DNA from: a virus
Length of the DNA: 64,000 bases
Virus record (IMG/VR): IMGVR_UViG_3300047564_004641
Span: 1-64,000 of that record
Reading direction: 5' to 3' (one strand)
Shown: positions 49,836 to 57,547 of the stretch, piece after piece
Layout of the letters: each line of letters starts with the position of its first letter
Position numbering within the stretch: position 1 is the stretch's first letter
Made by a program: the position numbers and the translations under genes
The notes under the pieces: generated by a model
The model's database searches: none
The model's input: only the letters and a program-made list of their open reading frames with translations
What the model was told of the DNA's origin: nothing

Positions 49836-51209
49836 ATGCCTAGTAGCCAACAATGGAATTCTGAAGGTTCTAAAACAAGTACTAGCAAACCATTTCCGTT
49901 AAAAATAGGAAACTCTACAACAATTTATACAGTAAAGACAGAAACCAATATAACAAACAGTCAAGTAGGAGCGTCAAAATTAACTCTTCAGGACAGTGTT
50001 ACTGCAAGAAGCGGAAAGACTGATAGAGCATTAGCTACTTCTACTGATGGAGGAAAATCATGGTCTCCCACAAAAGACGCAAGTGGAAATAATATTTTAA
50101 CACAAGATCAATTAAAATCACTTCAACCAGGAGGTGCTTTAAATAATGCAGTAAAAAGCACCGCTCAGATAGATGCAAAGGCAAATGGTGCTTCTCCCCA
50201 ACAGTTAAATCAACTAAGTAATGGGAATGCAGCAGCAACTGCAGAAGGTACTGGAGCAACGAATGAACCTCAACAAACAGTAGATTTAAATCAGGCTCAA
50301 GATAATTTGAAAAAATTAACAATTGGAGACAGCAGTGAAACAAGAAAAGTTTCTGAATATCCAGCAGGTCTATACTTAAAGTACCCAATAGGTTTAGATA
50401 CAAATAAACAAGATTATATAAGATTTACAATGTTGGAATATGCTCCAAAAAATATAAATTTAACTGGAATTGCAAAAGGAGACCCTTTCGGAGAAAGATC
50501 AACTGAAGGAAAAAGAAGAGGAAGTTCAGTAATTCTCCCAATTCAACCAAGTATTTCAGATTCAAATACAGTTCAATGGGGATCTGATGAAATGAACGCC
50601 GCACAGGCAATCGCTGCAGCAGGTGCTTTAGGAACAATTACGGGAGGAGCAGAAGGAGCTGGTCAAGCAATTCAAGCATCTGCAGATCTTTTAACTGGAG
50701 CATCTCAAGATATAAAAACTGCATTTGCTGCAGGTTTTGCAGATAAAGCAGCAGGAACAAAAGGTCTTCTAACAAGAACCACTGGTGGAATTATAAATCC
50801 AAATATGGAACTTTTATTCCAAGGTCCAAATTTAAGAGGGTTTAACTTTACATTCAGTTTATCTGCTAGAGAACCAGATGAAGCAAAAAGAATTAGAAAT
50901 ATTATTAGATTTTTTAAACAAGGAATGTCAGTAAAAAGAGCAAGCACTGGACTATTCTTGAAATCACCTAACACATTTGAGATTAAATATATGATAGGAA
51001 CAAAAGAACATCCTTGGATTAACAAAATCAAAGAATGTGCTCTCACTTCATTCAATGTCAATTATACTCCTGCAGGAAACTATGCAACTTTTTATGATGG
51101 TGCAATGACGCAATACGATATATCAATGCAATTCTCAGAACTTGAACCGGTTTATGATGATGACTATGGTAAGGGATCAACAACATTTGAATCAGAAATA
51201 GGTTACTAA
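49836..51209 (+). CDS. 48: gp48 baseplate tube-cap protein
   Basis: 457 residues from the ATG at 49836, which has a strong GGAGGAGAGG ribosome-binding site; the TTG at 49821 lies inside that site. The C-terminal half (ELLFQGPNLRGFNFTFSLSAREPDEAKRIRNIIRFFKQGM, then KSPNTFEIKYMIG, CALTSFNVNYTPAGNYATFYDGAMTQYDISMQFSELEPVY) is the tube-like domain of gp48, which caps the baseplate and seeds the tail tube. The N-terminal third is low complexity. Followed by gp53 after 2 bp. Confidence 0.8.
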   Translation: MPSSQQWNSEGSKTSTSKPFPLKIGNSTTIYTVKTETNITNSQVGASKLTLQDSVTARSGKTDRALATSTDGGKSWSPTKDASGNNILTQDQLKSLQPGGALNNAVKSTAQIDAKANGASPQQLNQLSNGNAAATAEGTGATNEPQQTVDLNQAQDNLKKLTIGDSSETRKVSEYPAGLYLKYPIGLDTNKQDYIRFTMLEYAPKNINLTGIAKGDPFGERSTEGKRRGSSVILPIQPSISDSNTVQWGSDEMNAAQAIAAAGALGTITGGAEGAGQAIQASADLLTGASQDIKTAFAAGFADKAAGTKGLLTRTTGGIINPNMELLFQGPNLRGFNFTFSLSAREPDEAKRIRNIIRFFKQGMSVKRASTGLFLKSPNTFEIKYMIGTKEHPWINKIKECALTSFNVNYTPAGNYATFYDGAMTQYDISMQFSELEPVYDDDYGKGSTTFESEIGY

Positions 51210-51211
51210 AA

Positions 51212-51877
51212 ATGGCATTCTACTTCAGATCAGTTCCAAACTTCGCTTATATTAATCGAGTAAAAGATGAAAAAAATCTTTCAGATTACACTGTTGTAAA
51301 AAATCTTTTCAAAAGAGCAAAACTTCGTGATGATATTTTTCAAAATCTAGCATACTTTGAAAAATATCAAATTATTGGAGATGAAAGACCCGATAATGTT
51401 GCATTCAAAATTTATGATGATGAAACCCTAGATTGGATAGTTCTTCTTTCCAATAACATACTTGACGTAAAAACAGAATGGCCCATGACTCAAAGAACAT
51501 TTGATAAGTATGTCCTAGACAAATACAATGACTATAATACTCTTTATAATGGAATTAAATATTATAAGACTACAGAAATTATAGACTCCAATGGAACTAT
51601 AATTATTCCAGAAGGTCTAATTGTTGATGAAAAATTCAGTCTTCAATACTATGATAACGGTGAATATAAGGATGCAAAAGATTTTGCGATTCCAGTCACA
51701 AATTACGAGTATGAAGTTGAGTTGGAAGAAAAGAAAAGAAATATCTACGTTCTCAAATCAAGATACTTAAGTATTGTATTTGATGATATTGCAGAGATTA
51801 TGCCATACAAAAAAGGTTCTCAGCAGTATGTTGCTGAGAACCTTAAGAAAGGAGATAATATTAGACTCTTTGAATAA
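51212..51877 (+). CDS. 53: gp53 baseplate wedge protein
   Basis: 221 residues: YFRSVPNFAYINR, a helical FKRAKLRDDIFQNLAYFEKYQI, DNVAFKIYDDETLDWIVLLSNNILDV, EWPMTQRTFDKYV, and the LysM-like end RYLSIVFDDIAEIMPYK. This is the T4 gp53 family (pfam11246), the last wedge protein to join. Its 3' end carries, on the other strand, a perfect terminator for gp32, and the two stops are back to back at 51877/51878. Confidence 0.9.
   Translation: MAFYFRSVPNFAYINRVKDEKNLSDYTVVKNLFKRAKLRDDIFQNLAYFEKYQIIGDERPDNVAFKIYDDETLDWIVLLSNNILDVKTEWPMTQRTFDKYVLDKYNDYNTLYNGIKYYKTTEIIDSNGTIIIPEGLIVDEKFSLQYYDNGEYKDAKDFAIPVTNYEYEVELEEKKRNIYVLKSRYLSIVFDDIAEIMPYKKGSQQYVAENLKKGDNIRLFE
51809..51842 (-). terminator. Intrinsic terminator of gp32 inside gp53
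   Basis: On the minus strand an 11-bp perfect stem (GGTTCTCAGCA with TGCTGAGAACC, loop ACATAC) is followed by TTTTTT. It lies 36 bp past the gp32 stop and wholly inside gp53, where the plus strand codes GSQQYVAEN. Confidence 0.85.
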
Positions 51878-52822
51878 TCACTCTTCAGCAAGACGCTGGA
51901 AGTAAGAGAGAGCATCATCCTCATCATCATCCTGAGCGATCTTAGGAAGTGAAGGAGACTTAGAACGAGCATAAGATTGCTCCAGTTCCTCTACGACACG
52001 ACTCTCAGCAGTCGGTTTTTCTGCATAAGATTCATACTCATCTTCCTCCTCCATTACAGCACGGGAACGTGCAGGAGAAGAAGTTTGAAGACCCAGAACA
52101 ACGTTCATACGTGCTTCCAGTTCTTCATAGGACTTAAACTGATCGGGAGCAGTTACTGCTGCCAGAGAATACTCTTTCTTCCAGATGGCTTCCAGAGCAT
52201 CGTCATCATCCAGTAGTGGTTCAACAGAACCAAATTCTGACTTGTCGTAATTCCAGTACCCATCTTTCTTAACGATTTTGAGTTTGAAATTCGCACCCTG
52301 CCAGAAGTCAAAAGGATTGATAGGAGTTTCATCCTCAAACTCAGGTTGCATTGCTTCCATAATCTTGTCAAAGATCTTCTTGCCGTATTTAAACAGGAAG
52401 ACTTTACCTTCGTTTTGAGGATTGGTAGGGTCTTTTACAACATAAATGTTGCTGTAATAAGACAGTTTACGCTTCTGCTTACGAACAGTTTCTTTATCTT
52501 TATCGCTACCACTGTTCCACAGTTTGCGATTGTATTCGGAAACAGGATCTTTCTGACCTAGAGTAGTCAGAGAGTTTTCAATGTACCAACCACCAGGACC
52601 TTGAAAACCATGAGAATAAATCTTTGCCCAGGGAACATCTTCACCCTCAGGAGCAGGAAGGAAACGAATCACTGCAAAACCGTTTCCAGTTTTATCAAGT
52701 TCGGGTTTCCAGAGACGATCATCTTCACCACCGCTGGTGGCACTCATTTTTTCAACTTCTTTGACTAGTTTAGCAGTCAAAGAACCAAGTTTGGATTGCT
52801 TTTTTAGATCTGAAAAAGACAT
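51878..52822 (-). CDS. 32: gp32 single-stranded DNA-binding protein
   Basis: 314 residues from the ATG at 52822 (MSFSDLKKQSKLGSL), with GGAGA nearby. The 52915 frame start lies upstream of the promoter start point and is rejected. GNGFAVIRFLPAPEGEDVPWAKIYSHGFQGPGGWYIENSLTTLG is the core of T4 gp32, followed by the OB-fold (SYYSNIYVVKDPTNPQNEGKVFLFKYGKKIFDKI). The T4 zinc cysteines are absent, as in other cyanophages. The acidic C-terminus (QDDDEDDALSYFQRLAEE) recruits replication proteins. Own sigma70 promoter and terminator: a single-gene early unit. Confidence 0.93.
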   Translation of the reverse strand: MSFSDLKKQSKLGSLTAKLVKEVEKMSATSGGEDDRLWKPELDKTGNGFAVIRFLPAPEGEDVPWAKIYSHGFQGPGGWYIENSLTTLGQKDPVSEYNRKLWNSGSDKDKETVRKQKRKLSYYSNIYVVKDPTNPQNEGKVFLFKYGKKIFDKIMEAMQPEFEDETPINPFDFWQGANFKLKIVKKDGYWNYDKSEFGSVEPLLDDDDALEAIWKKEYSLAAVTAPDQFKSYEELEARMNVVLGLQTSSPARSRAVMEEEDEYESYAEKPTAESRVVEELEQSYARSKSPSLPKIAQDDDEDDALSYFQRLAEE

Positions 52823-52886
52823 TAGATTTCTCCGTATTAATTGGATTTGGCTTTTGGGACTTTGCTTAAGGGATCGTCCAGCCCAT

Positions 52887-52915
52887 ATTCTATCAGTCTG
52901 GGTCGTGCTTGTCAA
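52887..52915 (-). promoter_or_regulatory. Sigma70 promoter TTGACA-17-TAGAAT for gp32
   Basis: Consensus -35 TTGACA at 52910-52915, 17-bp spacer, TAGAAT at 52887-52892 on the minus strand, overlapping the end of the DUF1825 gene. Predicted start near 52880, 58 bp before the gp32 ATG. Confidence 0.8.
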
Positions 52916-53234
52916 TCTGTTCCTTCATCATCTCAAGCATCCTAGACATATTGTTAAGAATGATATTCATATCAGTACCCGGAGGCATACCCATCATCAT
53001 TGCAGATTCAACAATACGATCTTTCATCTGCTGTGCTTCGGGGTCATCAGACAAACTCATTCTCGTATAGAGAACTTTTTGTTTTTCTAAAAGACGTTCA
53101 AGAAGTTCAACATGATCCAGTCGTTCTTCCTTAGTCATTGTAGGAAACTTGAAGATGTTCGAATAAATTTCTTCTTGCATCTCTGATATTTCAGTCATCT
53201 CAGCACGGACAACTTCTGAACTAAAGAAACTCAT
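52893..53234 (-). CDS. DUF1825 family protein, 113 aa
   Basis: 113 residues. MSFFSSEVVRAEMTEISEMQEEIY, ELLERLLEKQKVLYTRMSLSDDPEAQQMKDRI and the Met-rich end (MMMGMPPG, MSRMLEMMKEQ) match DUF1825, a small helical family shared by cyanobacteria and their phages. Function not known. ATGA overlap with the gp59 stop. Its 3' end contains the gp32 promoter. Confidence 0.8.
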   Translation of the reverse strand: MSFFSSEVVRAEMTEISEMQEEIYSNIFKFPTMTKEERLDHVELLERLLEKQKVLYTRMSLSDDPEAQQMKDRIVESAMMMGMPPGTDMNIILNNMSRMLEMMKEQIDKHDPD

Positions 53235-53827
53235 GAACCCTCCAAAACGATTTCTTTTAAAATTTTACGAAACCGAAATACATCAATATTTAGAAATGGA
53301 TTATATTTTTTAACCCTACGACTGACGGTTTCCCACACTGGATCCTTAAGTTTCTTATCAAAATTCTTTGAGTAAGAAAAGATTTTATCGTAGATGACAA
53401 GTGTTTCCAAACTTACTTTACCAGTTAGAAACTTTTTAAGAAGAGGAGGATGTCCTTTGGAACAACTAAAAACTTCTTGAAATTTATTTTCTTCAAATAA
53501 AGATTCACTTTCTTCTTTAAAGAGATAAGAAAGAGATTGAATTTTCTTTTGCCAATTTTGATATCTATCTTCTCCTTCTTTAATCATCTCACCAATCCAG
53601 AGAGTTTCTGGATCATTACAGGAGACGAAATTAGCAACAAAAAAATCTACAACTTCCTGATCTGTTTTTTGTCTTGCAACTTTCTCAAACCACATTCGGT
53701 CTTTTCGTTTGTAAAAAGATTGAAGAGTGGCACGACTTTTACCACAATATTTAAAGTAATCATAACTGTCCTTGGTGAAATGATTCTTCAAGGACAGATA
53801 AGTTTTATAAGAATCGAATGGCATCAT
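53231..53827 (-). CDS. 59: gp59 helicase loader
   Basis: 198 residues, all helical and basic: SYKTYLSLKNHFTKDSYDYFKYCGK, ATLQSFYKRKDRMWFEKVAR, FVANFVSCNDPETLWIGEM, GHPPLLKKFLTGKVSLETLVIYDKI, PFLNIDVFRFRKILKEI. This is the T4 gp59 family that loads gp41 helicase on gp32-coated forks. Sits between gp33 and DUF1825/gp32, the usual cyanophage order. Two adjacent ATGs (53827, 53824) make the start uncertain by one residue. Confidence 0.88.
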   Translation of the reverse strand: MMPFDSYKTYLSLKNHFTKDSYDYFKYCGKSRATLQSFYKRKDRMWFEKVARQKTDQEVVDFFVANFVSCNDPETLWIGEMIKEGEDRYQNWQKKIQSLSYLFKEESESLFEENKFQEVFSCSKGHPPLLKKFLTGKVSLETLVIYDKIFSYSKNFDKKLKDPVWETVSRRVKKYNPFLNIDVFRFRKILKEIVLEGS

Positions 53828-53830
53828 TCA

Positions 53831-54088
53831 TCAAAGAGGTAGTTTTGCACGGGAACTCTTTTTTAAGAAGTTGAGTTCCATTGCTTCATACTTAATTTTT
53901 TCTTTCAGGGGTTTTGAAATGAGTTTAGGAACTGATTCCAAATCGATATTATTATGTTCGCAAAAATGAATAATCGCGTCAATATAATTCATTTCGATAT
54001 TCACCTGAACGAGATTCTCAATCTCCTGAGCGAACCGCGAAGGACAGAAAAATTTACTTTCTAGTACTTTCTCTAACTCATTCTCCAT
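53831..54088 (-). CDS. 33: gp33 late transcription coactivator
   Basis: 85 residues from the ATG at 54088 (MENELEKVLESKFF); a start at 54112 would extend deep into the previous gene. IENLVQVNIEMNYIDAIIHFCEHNNIDLESVPKLISKPLKEKI ... LNFLKKSSRAKLPL matches cyanophage gp33. The protein links RNA polymerase beta flap to the gp45 clamp for late promoters such as TATAAATA found across this window. Overlaps the exonuclease stop by 11 bp. Confidence 0.8.
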   Translation of the reverse strand: MENELEKVLESKFFCPSRFAQEIENLVQVNIEMNYIDAIIHFCEHNNIDLESVPKLISKPLKEKIKYEAMELNFLKKSSRAKLPL

Positions 54089-54758
54089 CTGGCCTAGTAC
54101 TGTGAGATACAAATTCTTTAATATAGCGAACTAGTAGTTTAATATACTCGCCTTTGTTTCTTTTGTCAAATACTTTCACTTCTCCACCAGGAGTCACCAT
54201 TAATGTGATTAACTTTTTAATTGGTTTACCAGTCATTTCATAATAAGCAGATGCATAAAACATCTCTTGGACGAAATAGTTCTCAATCCATTCTTCTGGT
54301 TTAATTTTTTCTGAAGTTTTAAAGTCTATAACCGCAAGTTCACCTTCATACTCAGCGATACAATCAACTCGTCCAGCAAGTCCAAAATACTGAGAGTATA
54401 AAGTTCTTTCAATTGCGTGAATATTATTTATCTTATCAAGTTCAGGTTTCAAATGATGAAACATAAACTTTGTCAGAGGTTGATAATCATCCCAGTTCAG
54501 TTCTTTGTTTTCAAGATAGTCTTGACAGACTTGGTGAAAATCAGTTCCTCTTGTTGTTGCTCTCTTCGTAATACGATTTGCTTCTTCTAGTCCAACTCTC
54601 TTTCGCCAGTTAATAAAGATCTGACGATTATAAAATGAAGTGACCGAAGTGATAGAAGGCACCCACTGCCCGTCAGGAAGATGGTAGAGGCGGATGCCAT
54701 TCTGTTCTTTCTTTTCTAATTCAATATCACCTAGAAAATTATGATGAATAAATGTCAT
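54078..54758 (-). CDS. PD-(D/E)XK exonuclease (RecB-like)
   Basis: 226 residues. ATTRGTDFHQVCQDYL and the catalytic GRVDCIAEYEGELAVIDFKTS (D...DxK) followed by QEMFYASAYYEMTG define a Cas4/RecB-type PD-(D/E)XK nuclease common in T4-like cyanophages. Likely acts in recombination or DNA processing with UvsX-type proteins. ATGA overlap with phoH upstream, overlap with gp33 downstream. Confidence 0.8.
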   Translation of the reverse strand: MTFIHHNFLGDIELEKKEQNGIRLYHLPDGQWVPSITSVTSFYNRQIFINWRKRVGLEEANRITKRATTRGTDFHQVCQDYLENKELNWDDYQPLTKFMFHHLKPELDKINNIHAIERTLYSQYFGLAGRVDCIAEYEGELAVIDFKTSEKIKPEEWIENYFVQEMFYASAYYEMTGKPIKKLITLMVTPGGEVKVFDKRNKGEYIKLLVRYIKEFVSHSTRPDGE

Positions 54759-55510
54759 AGATTCATTTCCATTTTTGCAAGAATATATTCCTTCACGAAT
54801 CCAGAGCGAACAATATCTTCAACACCAAATTCAATAATATCAATCGAGGGCATCACCCGAAGAATCTTCATAAAGTCAACGATGCCATTCTTCTCATTTG
54901 ACTTAATCAAGTCTGATTGAGTTGCATCACCGCAGAACATAATCTTGGAGTTTTCTCCAACACGAGTGATGATAGAGTCAAGTTCATGGAAGTTAAGATT
55001 TTGGAATTCATCTACGATTATAATTGCATTATCCAGAGTAGTTCCGCGAATAAAAGAAGTACTCCAAAAACTAATCGTTCCTTGAGTTTTGAGGTTTCCA
55101 TAGAGCATCTCAAAATCTGCGTCTGTGGGGAGTTGGAACATATACTTCACCATATTCTTATAAGGAATTTGGTAAAGAGAGGACTTGTCTTCATGATCTC
55201 CAGGAAGAAATCCAATCTCACGGGTGGCAACAAGAGACCTTACGATATAAATTTTTTCATAAGGACTTCTTTCGTCCAATACATCACAGAGAGCATTATA
55301 GAGTGTGATGAAAGTTTTACCTGTTCCAGCACATCCATAAGCAACGATATTTTGATTTGCTTCATATGCTTTGTAGAGAAGTTTTTGATTATCCGTAAGA
55401 GGTTCAATCTCTCGTATCAAATCAGCATTGATTGGTTTCTTACGCTTCATTTGTTTTGCGGTAAGTCCAACACCAATTGGTTGGTCTTCTACTCTTTTTC
55501 TTCTTGCCAT
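54755..55510 (-). CDS. phoH: PhoH-like ATPase
   Basis: 251 residues. Walker A GCAGTGKT at 59-66, IYIVRSLVATREIGFLPGDHEDK (PhoH hallmark), Walker B AIIIVDEFQNL and MFCGDATQSD sensor. PhoH-like proteins are widespread in marine phages, resemble helicase-type ATPases and may act on RNA or in phosphate stress. Here it begins a tight group phoH-exonuclease-gp33-gp59-DUF1825. Confidence 0.92.
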   Translation of the reverse strand: MARRKRVEDQPIGVGLTAKQMKRKKPINADLIREIEPLTDNQKLLYKAYEANQNIVAYGCAGTGKTFITLYNALCDVLDERSPYEKIYIVRSLVATREIGFLPGDHEDKSSLYQIPYKNMVKYMFQLPTDADFEMLYGNLKTQGTISFWSTSFIRGTTLDNAIIIVDEFQNLNFHELDSIITRVGENSKIMFCGDATQSDLIKSNEKNGIVDFMKILRVMPSIDIIEFGVEDIVRSGFVKEYILAKMEMNL

Positions 55511-55516
55511 ATGTAA

Positions 55517-55759
55517 TTAGATTTTTTTGACTTTTGAACCAGGCATCTTGGCAGCACGACCAAGAACTTCATTCCATCCAGGATTTTTGGAGATTAGCTT
55601 ATTTTGCCAATCTCCAACTTCTCCTGGACTCGCACATCCTTCAGACCAATCCCGTTGCCACTCTGGATTGTCTTTATACCATTGAGTAATTTCATGAACG
55701 CTCATTTCAATTACTTTCTTTTCACCCGTTTCTTTATGAATGATTGGATAAATTGCCAA
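55517..55759 (-). CDS. Conserved cyanophage protein, 80 aa (TTG start)
   Basis: 80 residues, starting with TTG at 55759 behind GGAGGAATAGAG. YPIIHKETGEKKVIEMSVHEITQWYKDNPEWQRD and the end WQNKLISKNPGWNEVLGRAAKMPGSKVKKI are typical of a small phage family similar to the back half of FmdB-type regulators, but without the zinc cysteines (one Cys only). Function unknown. Confidence 0.65.
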   Translation of the reverse strand: MAIYPIIHKETGEKKVIEMSVHEITQWYKDNPEWQRDWSEGCASPGEVGDWQNKLISKNPGWNEVLGRAAKMPGSKVKKI

Positions 55760-55788
55760 CTCTATTCCTCCATTTTATATGTCAGTAT

Positions 55789-56511
55789 TTAGTCTATACG
55801 AACTGATGGTTGAATACTTTCACAATCAGCACAGTTATCACGATTCCAATTAAGAGCAGCAGAAACTGCTGGGAATTGACAAGTAAAAATACAACGAATT
55901 GCCTCAGCAATATCCATATGTTCCTTCTGTGTACCATGACCTGCTCTCAAATCAATGTAGTGAATCCAAGACCTCACAGAACCCGTCATATAGAGGCGTG
56001 TAGGGGTCGCTAAGGGTAGTACGAACCTAGCACACTCCTTTGCTACTCCCTTCTCCAGAAGGCGGTTGTAGACCCTCTGAGACTGTTCGAATAGAACGCG
56101 GATATCTTCCAGTAGAGTAAGCTTCATGTAGTCTGGAAGGTCGTCAATTGAGTTCTGACGGTTCTTCGTATCTTGACGACGAAGTTCAGGAAGAGGGATA
56201 GATTCGTTTAGAAGATTGGTATCAGCGTAGCGTTGAGAAAACTCCTGAAAAGTGAATGACCTATGACGCAAAATCTGAGCTGCAATACCTCTTGTAGTAT
56301 TGATTTCTACAGTCATAGATGCTTGCTCGAAGATACTCCAGTGCTGATGTTTAATACAATACTTAAGCAATCCATCAAAACTTTCATTGTCCTGATTCTT
56401 TGGGTTAGAAACGCGGGCACAATACGCCATGTGTTTCTCTGCATCTGGGGTAACAGACACCAGTTTTACCTCTGGTTTCATAAATTCGAATTCTTCAAAC
56501 ATGTCCTTCAC
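55789..56511 (-). CDS. thyX: FAD-dependent thymidylate synthase ThyX
   Basis: 240 residues. RHRSFTFQEFS at 82-92 is the RHRx7S ThyX motif, with FSQRY following and LPLATPTRLYMTGSVRSWIHYIDLR for dUMP and catalytic Arg/Ser. It makes dTMP from dUMP using methylene-THF, NADPH and FAD; NADPH could be supplied by the phage zwf/gnd products. The start at 56511 overlaps the previous stop (ATGA), so the ten extra N-terminal residues before MKPEVKLV are kept. Confidence 0.95.
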   Translation of the reverse strand: MKDMFEEFEFMKPEVKLVSVTPDAEKHMAYCARVSNPKNQDNESFDGLLKYCIKHQHWSIFEQASMTVEINTTRGIAAQILRHRSFTFQEFSQRYADTNLLNESIPLPELRRQDTKNRQNSIDDLPDYMKLTLLEDIRVLFEQSQRVYNRLLEKGVAKECARFVLPLATPTRLYMTGSVRSWIHYIDLRAGHGTQKEHMDIAEAIRCIFTCQFPAVSAALNWNRDNCADCESIQPSVRID

Positions 56512-56747
56512 AGTCCATCTCCATCATCGTCGTTTGTTAGTTTGTATTTTTTGTTGACCCTTACTGATCCAAATACATCATCTTCCTCTTCATCATAAAA
56601 GACTTCATCATAATCATCAATATAAGGAGCAATCTCCTCATACTGAGGTTTATATGAATTAACATCAGAATAGACTTCTGACTTCAAACAGTCTACAAGA
56701 GACTCTAGGTTTCTGATGATTAACTTAAGATTTTCTTTATCCATCAT
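56508..56747 (-). CDS. Acidic hypothetical protein, 79 aa
   Basis: 79 residues; a helical start (MMDKENLKLIIRNLESLVDCLKSEV) and a strongly acidic tail (DDYDEVFYDEEEDDVFG). First gene of the thyX unit, behind TTGACT-17-TATAAT. GAGGG precedes the two candidate ATGs (56747, 56744). ATGA overlap with thyX. May be a DNA-mimic or adaptor, but this is guesswork. Confidence 0.6.
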   Translation of the reverse strand: MMDKENLKLIIRNLESLVDCLKSEVYSDVNSYKPQYEEIAPYIDDYDEVFYDEEEDDVFGSVRVNKKYKLTNDDDGDGL

Positions 56748-56767
56748 GATTAACCCTCACAAAGGTA

Positions 56768-56796
56768 ATTATACATAAAAAAAGAGAGGGAGTCAA
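56768..56796 (-). promoter_or_regulatory. Sigma70 promoter TTGACT-17-TATAAT
   Basis: Minus strand TTGACT (56791-56796), 17-bp spacer, TATAAT (56768-56773). The -35 box begins in the loop of the upstream terminator and the spacer is the terminator's 3' arm and U-tract. Confidence 0.8.
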
Positions 56797-56806
56797 GTCC
56801 CTCTCT
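56776..56806 (-). terminator. Intrinsic terminator of the 45-aa/33-aa micro-operon
   Basis: Minus strand AGAGAGGGA (56798-56806), loop CTTGAC, TCCCTCTCT (56783-56791), then TTTTTTT. A 9-bp perfect stem 7 bp after the stop at 56813. Confidence 0.9.
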
Positions 56807-56812
56807 GATTTA

Positions 56813-56914
56813 TTAAGCAACTTGTGGTTGCTTAGCCATATTCAATTGTGCGTTATGAAGGAGTTGTTCCTTCTTTGCTTTTTTCTTAAGGTAACGAACG
56901 AAGTAAGTGTTCAT
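56813..56914 (-). CDS. Very small basic protein, 33 aa
   Basis: 33 residues (MNTYFVRYLKKKAKKEQ ... NMAKQPQVA). Ribosome-binding site AAAGGAGGG sits 5-7 bases upstream and the ATG overlaps the stop of the preceding gene as ATGA. Basic amphipathic helix in the middle. Its own promoter, leader and terminator show that the unit is really expressed. Function unknown. Confidence 0.7.
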   Translation of the reverse strand: MNTYFVRYLKKKAKKEQLLHNAQLNMAKQPQVA

Positions 56915-57048
56915 TTGTGTCCCTCCTTTACAAACTTAACACCACGATAGGTTTCGTTGTATTGTTGGGGTTGTTGCATCATTTGCTGTTGATATGCAAT
57001 ACGCTTTTGCGTATCATATTCAACGCCACGATATACTACTTTAGACAT
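56911..57048 (-). CDS. Small DUF4278-like protein, 45 aa
   Basis: 45 residues: MSKVVYRGVEYDTQKR ... YNETYRGVKFVKEGHK. The doubled YRGVxY/F motif recalls DUF4278, a short cyanobacterial family. A Gln-rich centre (QQQMMQQPQQ) joins the two copies. GGAGA lies 7 bases before the ATG. Coupled by ATGA to the 33-residue gene. Function unknown; host origin is possible. Confidence 0.7.
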   Translation of the reverse strand: MSKVVYRGVEYDTQKRIAYQQQMMQQPQQYNETYRGVKFVKEGHK

Positions 57049-57167
57049 TAGGTTTTCTCCTTAGTTTTTTAGGTTAAAGAGCGTTCCTTCAGTCGGCGTT
57101 TGCGTCGGTTTCCCGATGAACGTTCCGTTCCGCGTCGGCTTACTTCCGTCCCATAGGGATGAACGTA
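57049..57167 (-). ncRNA. GC-rich structured 5' leader (candidate cis-regulatory RNA)
   Basis: About 118 nt between the predicted start point and the 57048 ATG. GC content is visibly far above the surrounding ~37%. Hairpins seen on the RNA strand: TCCC-TAT-GGGA and TCGG-GAAA-CCGA (a GNRA tetraloop). Repeats: ACGTTCATC twice and CCGACGC/GCCGAC three times. No ORF fits. It could be a riboswitch-like or host-mimicking leader; I cannot tell whether it belongs to a known cyanophage RNA family. Confidence 0.55.
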
Positions 57168-57172
57168 GGATC

Positions 57173-57201
57173 ATTATAGACCCGTTGGTTTATATATGCA
57201 A
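57173..57201 (-). promoter_or_regulatory. Sigma70 promoter TTGCAT-17-TATAAT
   Basis: Minus strand TTGCAT (57196-57201), 17-bp spacer, TATAAT (57173-57178). Drives the structured leader and the two small genes. Confidence 0.8.
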
Positions 57202-57219
57202 CTAACTTTGTAACATTTG

Positions 57220-57546
57220 TTACCGTTCTATGTAACTCAATGTATGATTAGATGCATAAAGTTGCTGAATGATAATATCACAACCAATCTTTGGATTACA
57301 ATCACCACAAGTATAAACATCCACTGCTGCTTTACCTTCCTCAGGCCATGTATGGATACTGATATGACTTTCAGACAACAAGCAAATCACAGTGACTCCC
57401 TGTGGATGAAACTTCTTTGAAATGGTCTGAACTACAGTAGCACCACTTGCAGCTGCTGCGTTTTCTAATAAGTCTATAAGACAACGCTCGTCGTCCAAAA
57501 GGACAAACGAGCATCCATACAAGTTAAGTAAGTAATGCTTCCCCAT
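57220..57546 (-). CDS. speD: S-adenosylmethionine decarboxylase
   Basis: 108 residues, small prokaryotic class. SESHISIHTWPEEGKAAVD gives the self-cleavage site Glu59-Ser60 (Ser60 becomes the pyruvoyl group), His65 and Cys80 in CGDCNP, with the same spacing as class 2 SpeD enzymes. It makes decarboxylated AdoMet for spermidine, useful for DNA packing or host polyamine pools; known in cyanophages. Ends just before the promoter at 57173-57201. Confidence 0.95.
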   Translation of the reverse strand: MGKHYLLNLYGCSFVLLDDERCLIDLLENAAAASGATVVQTISKKFHPQGVTVICLLSESHISIHTWPEEGKAAVDVYTCGDCNPKIGCDIIIQQLYASNHTLSYIER

Positions 57547-57547
57547 T

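Noticed and set aside
49774-49836. 20-codon ORF (MSHTLQKIEIFN...) ending at the gp48 start
   Set aside because: Its ATG overlaps the TATAAATG late promoter and would lie upstream of the transcript start.
51878-52915. Longer gp32 N-terminus from 52915
   Set aside because: Start lies within the -35 box; family homology and the ribosome-binding site begin at 52822.
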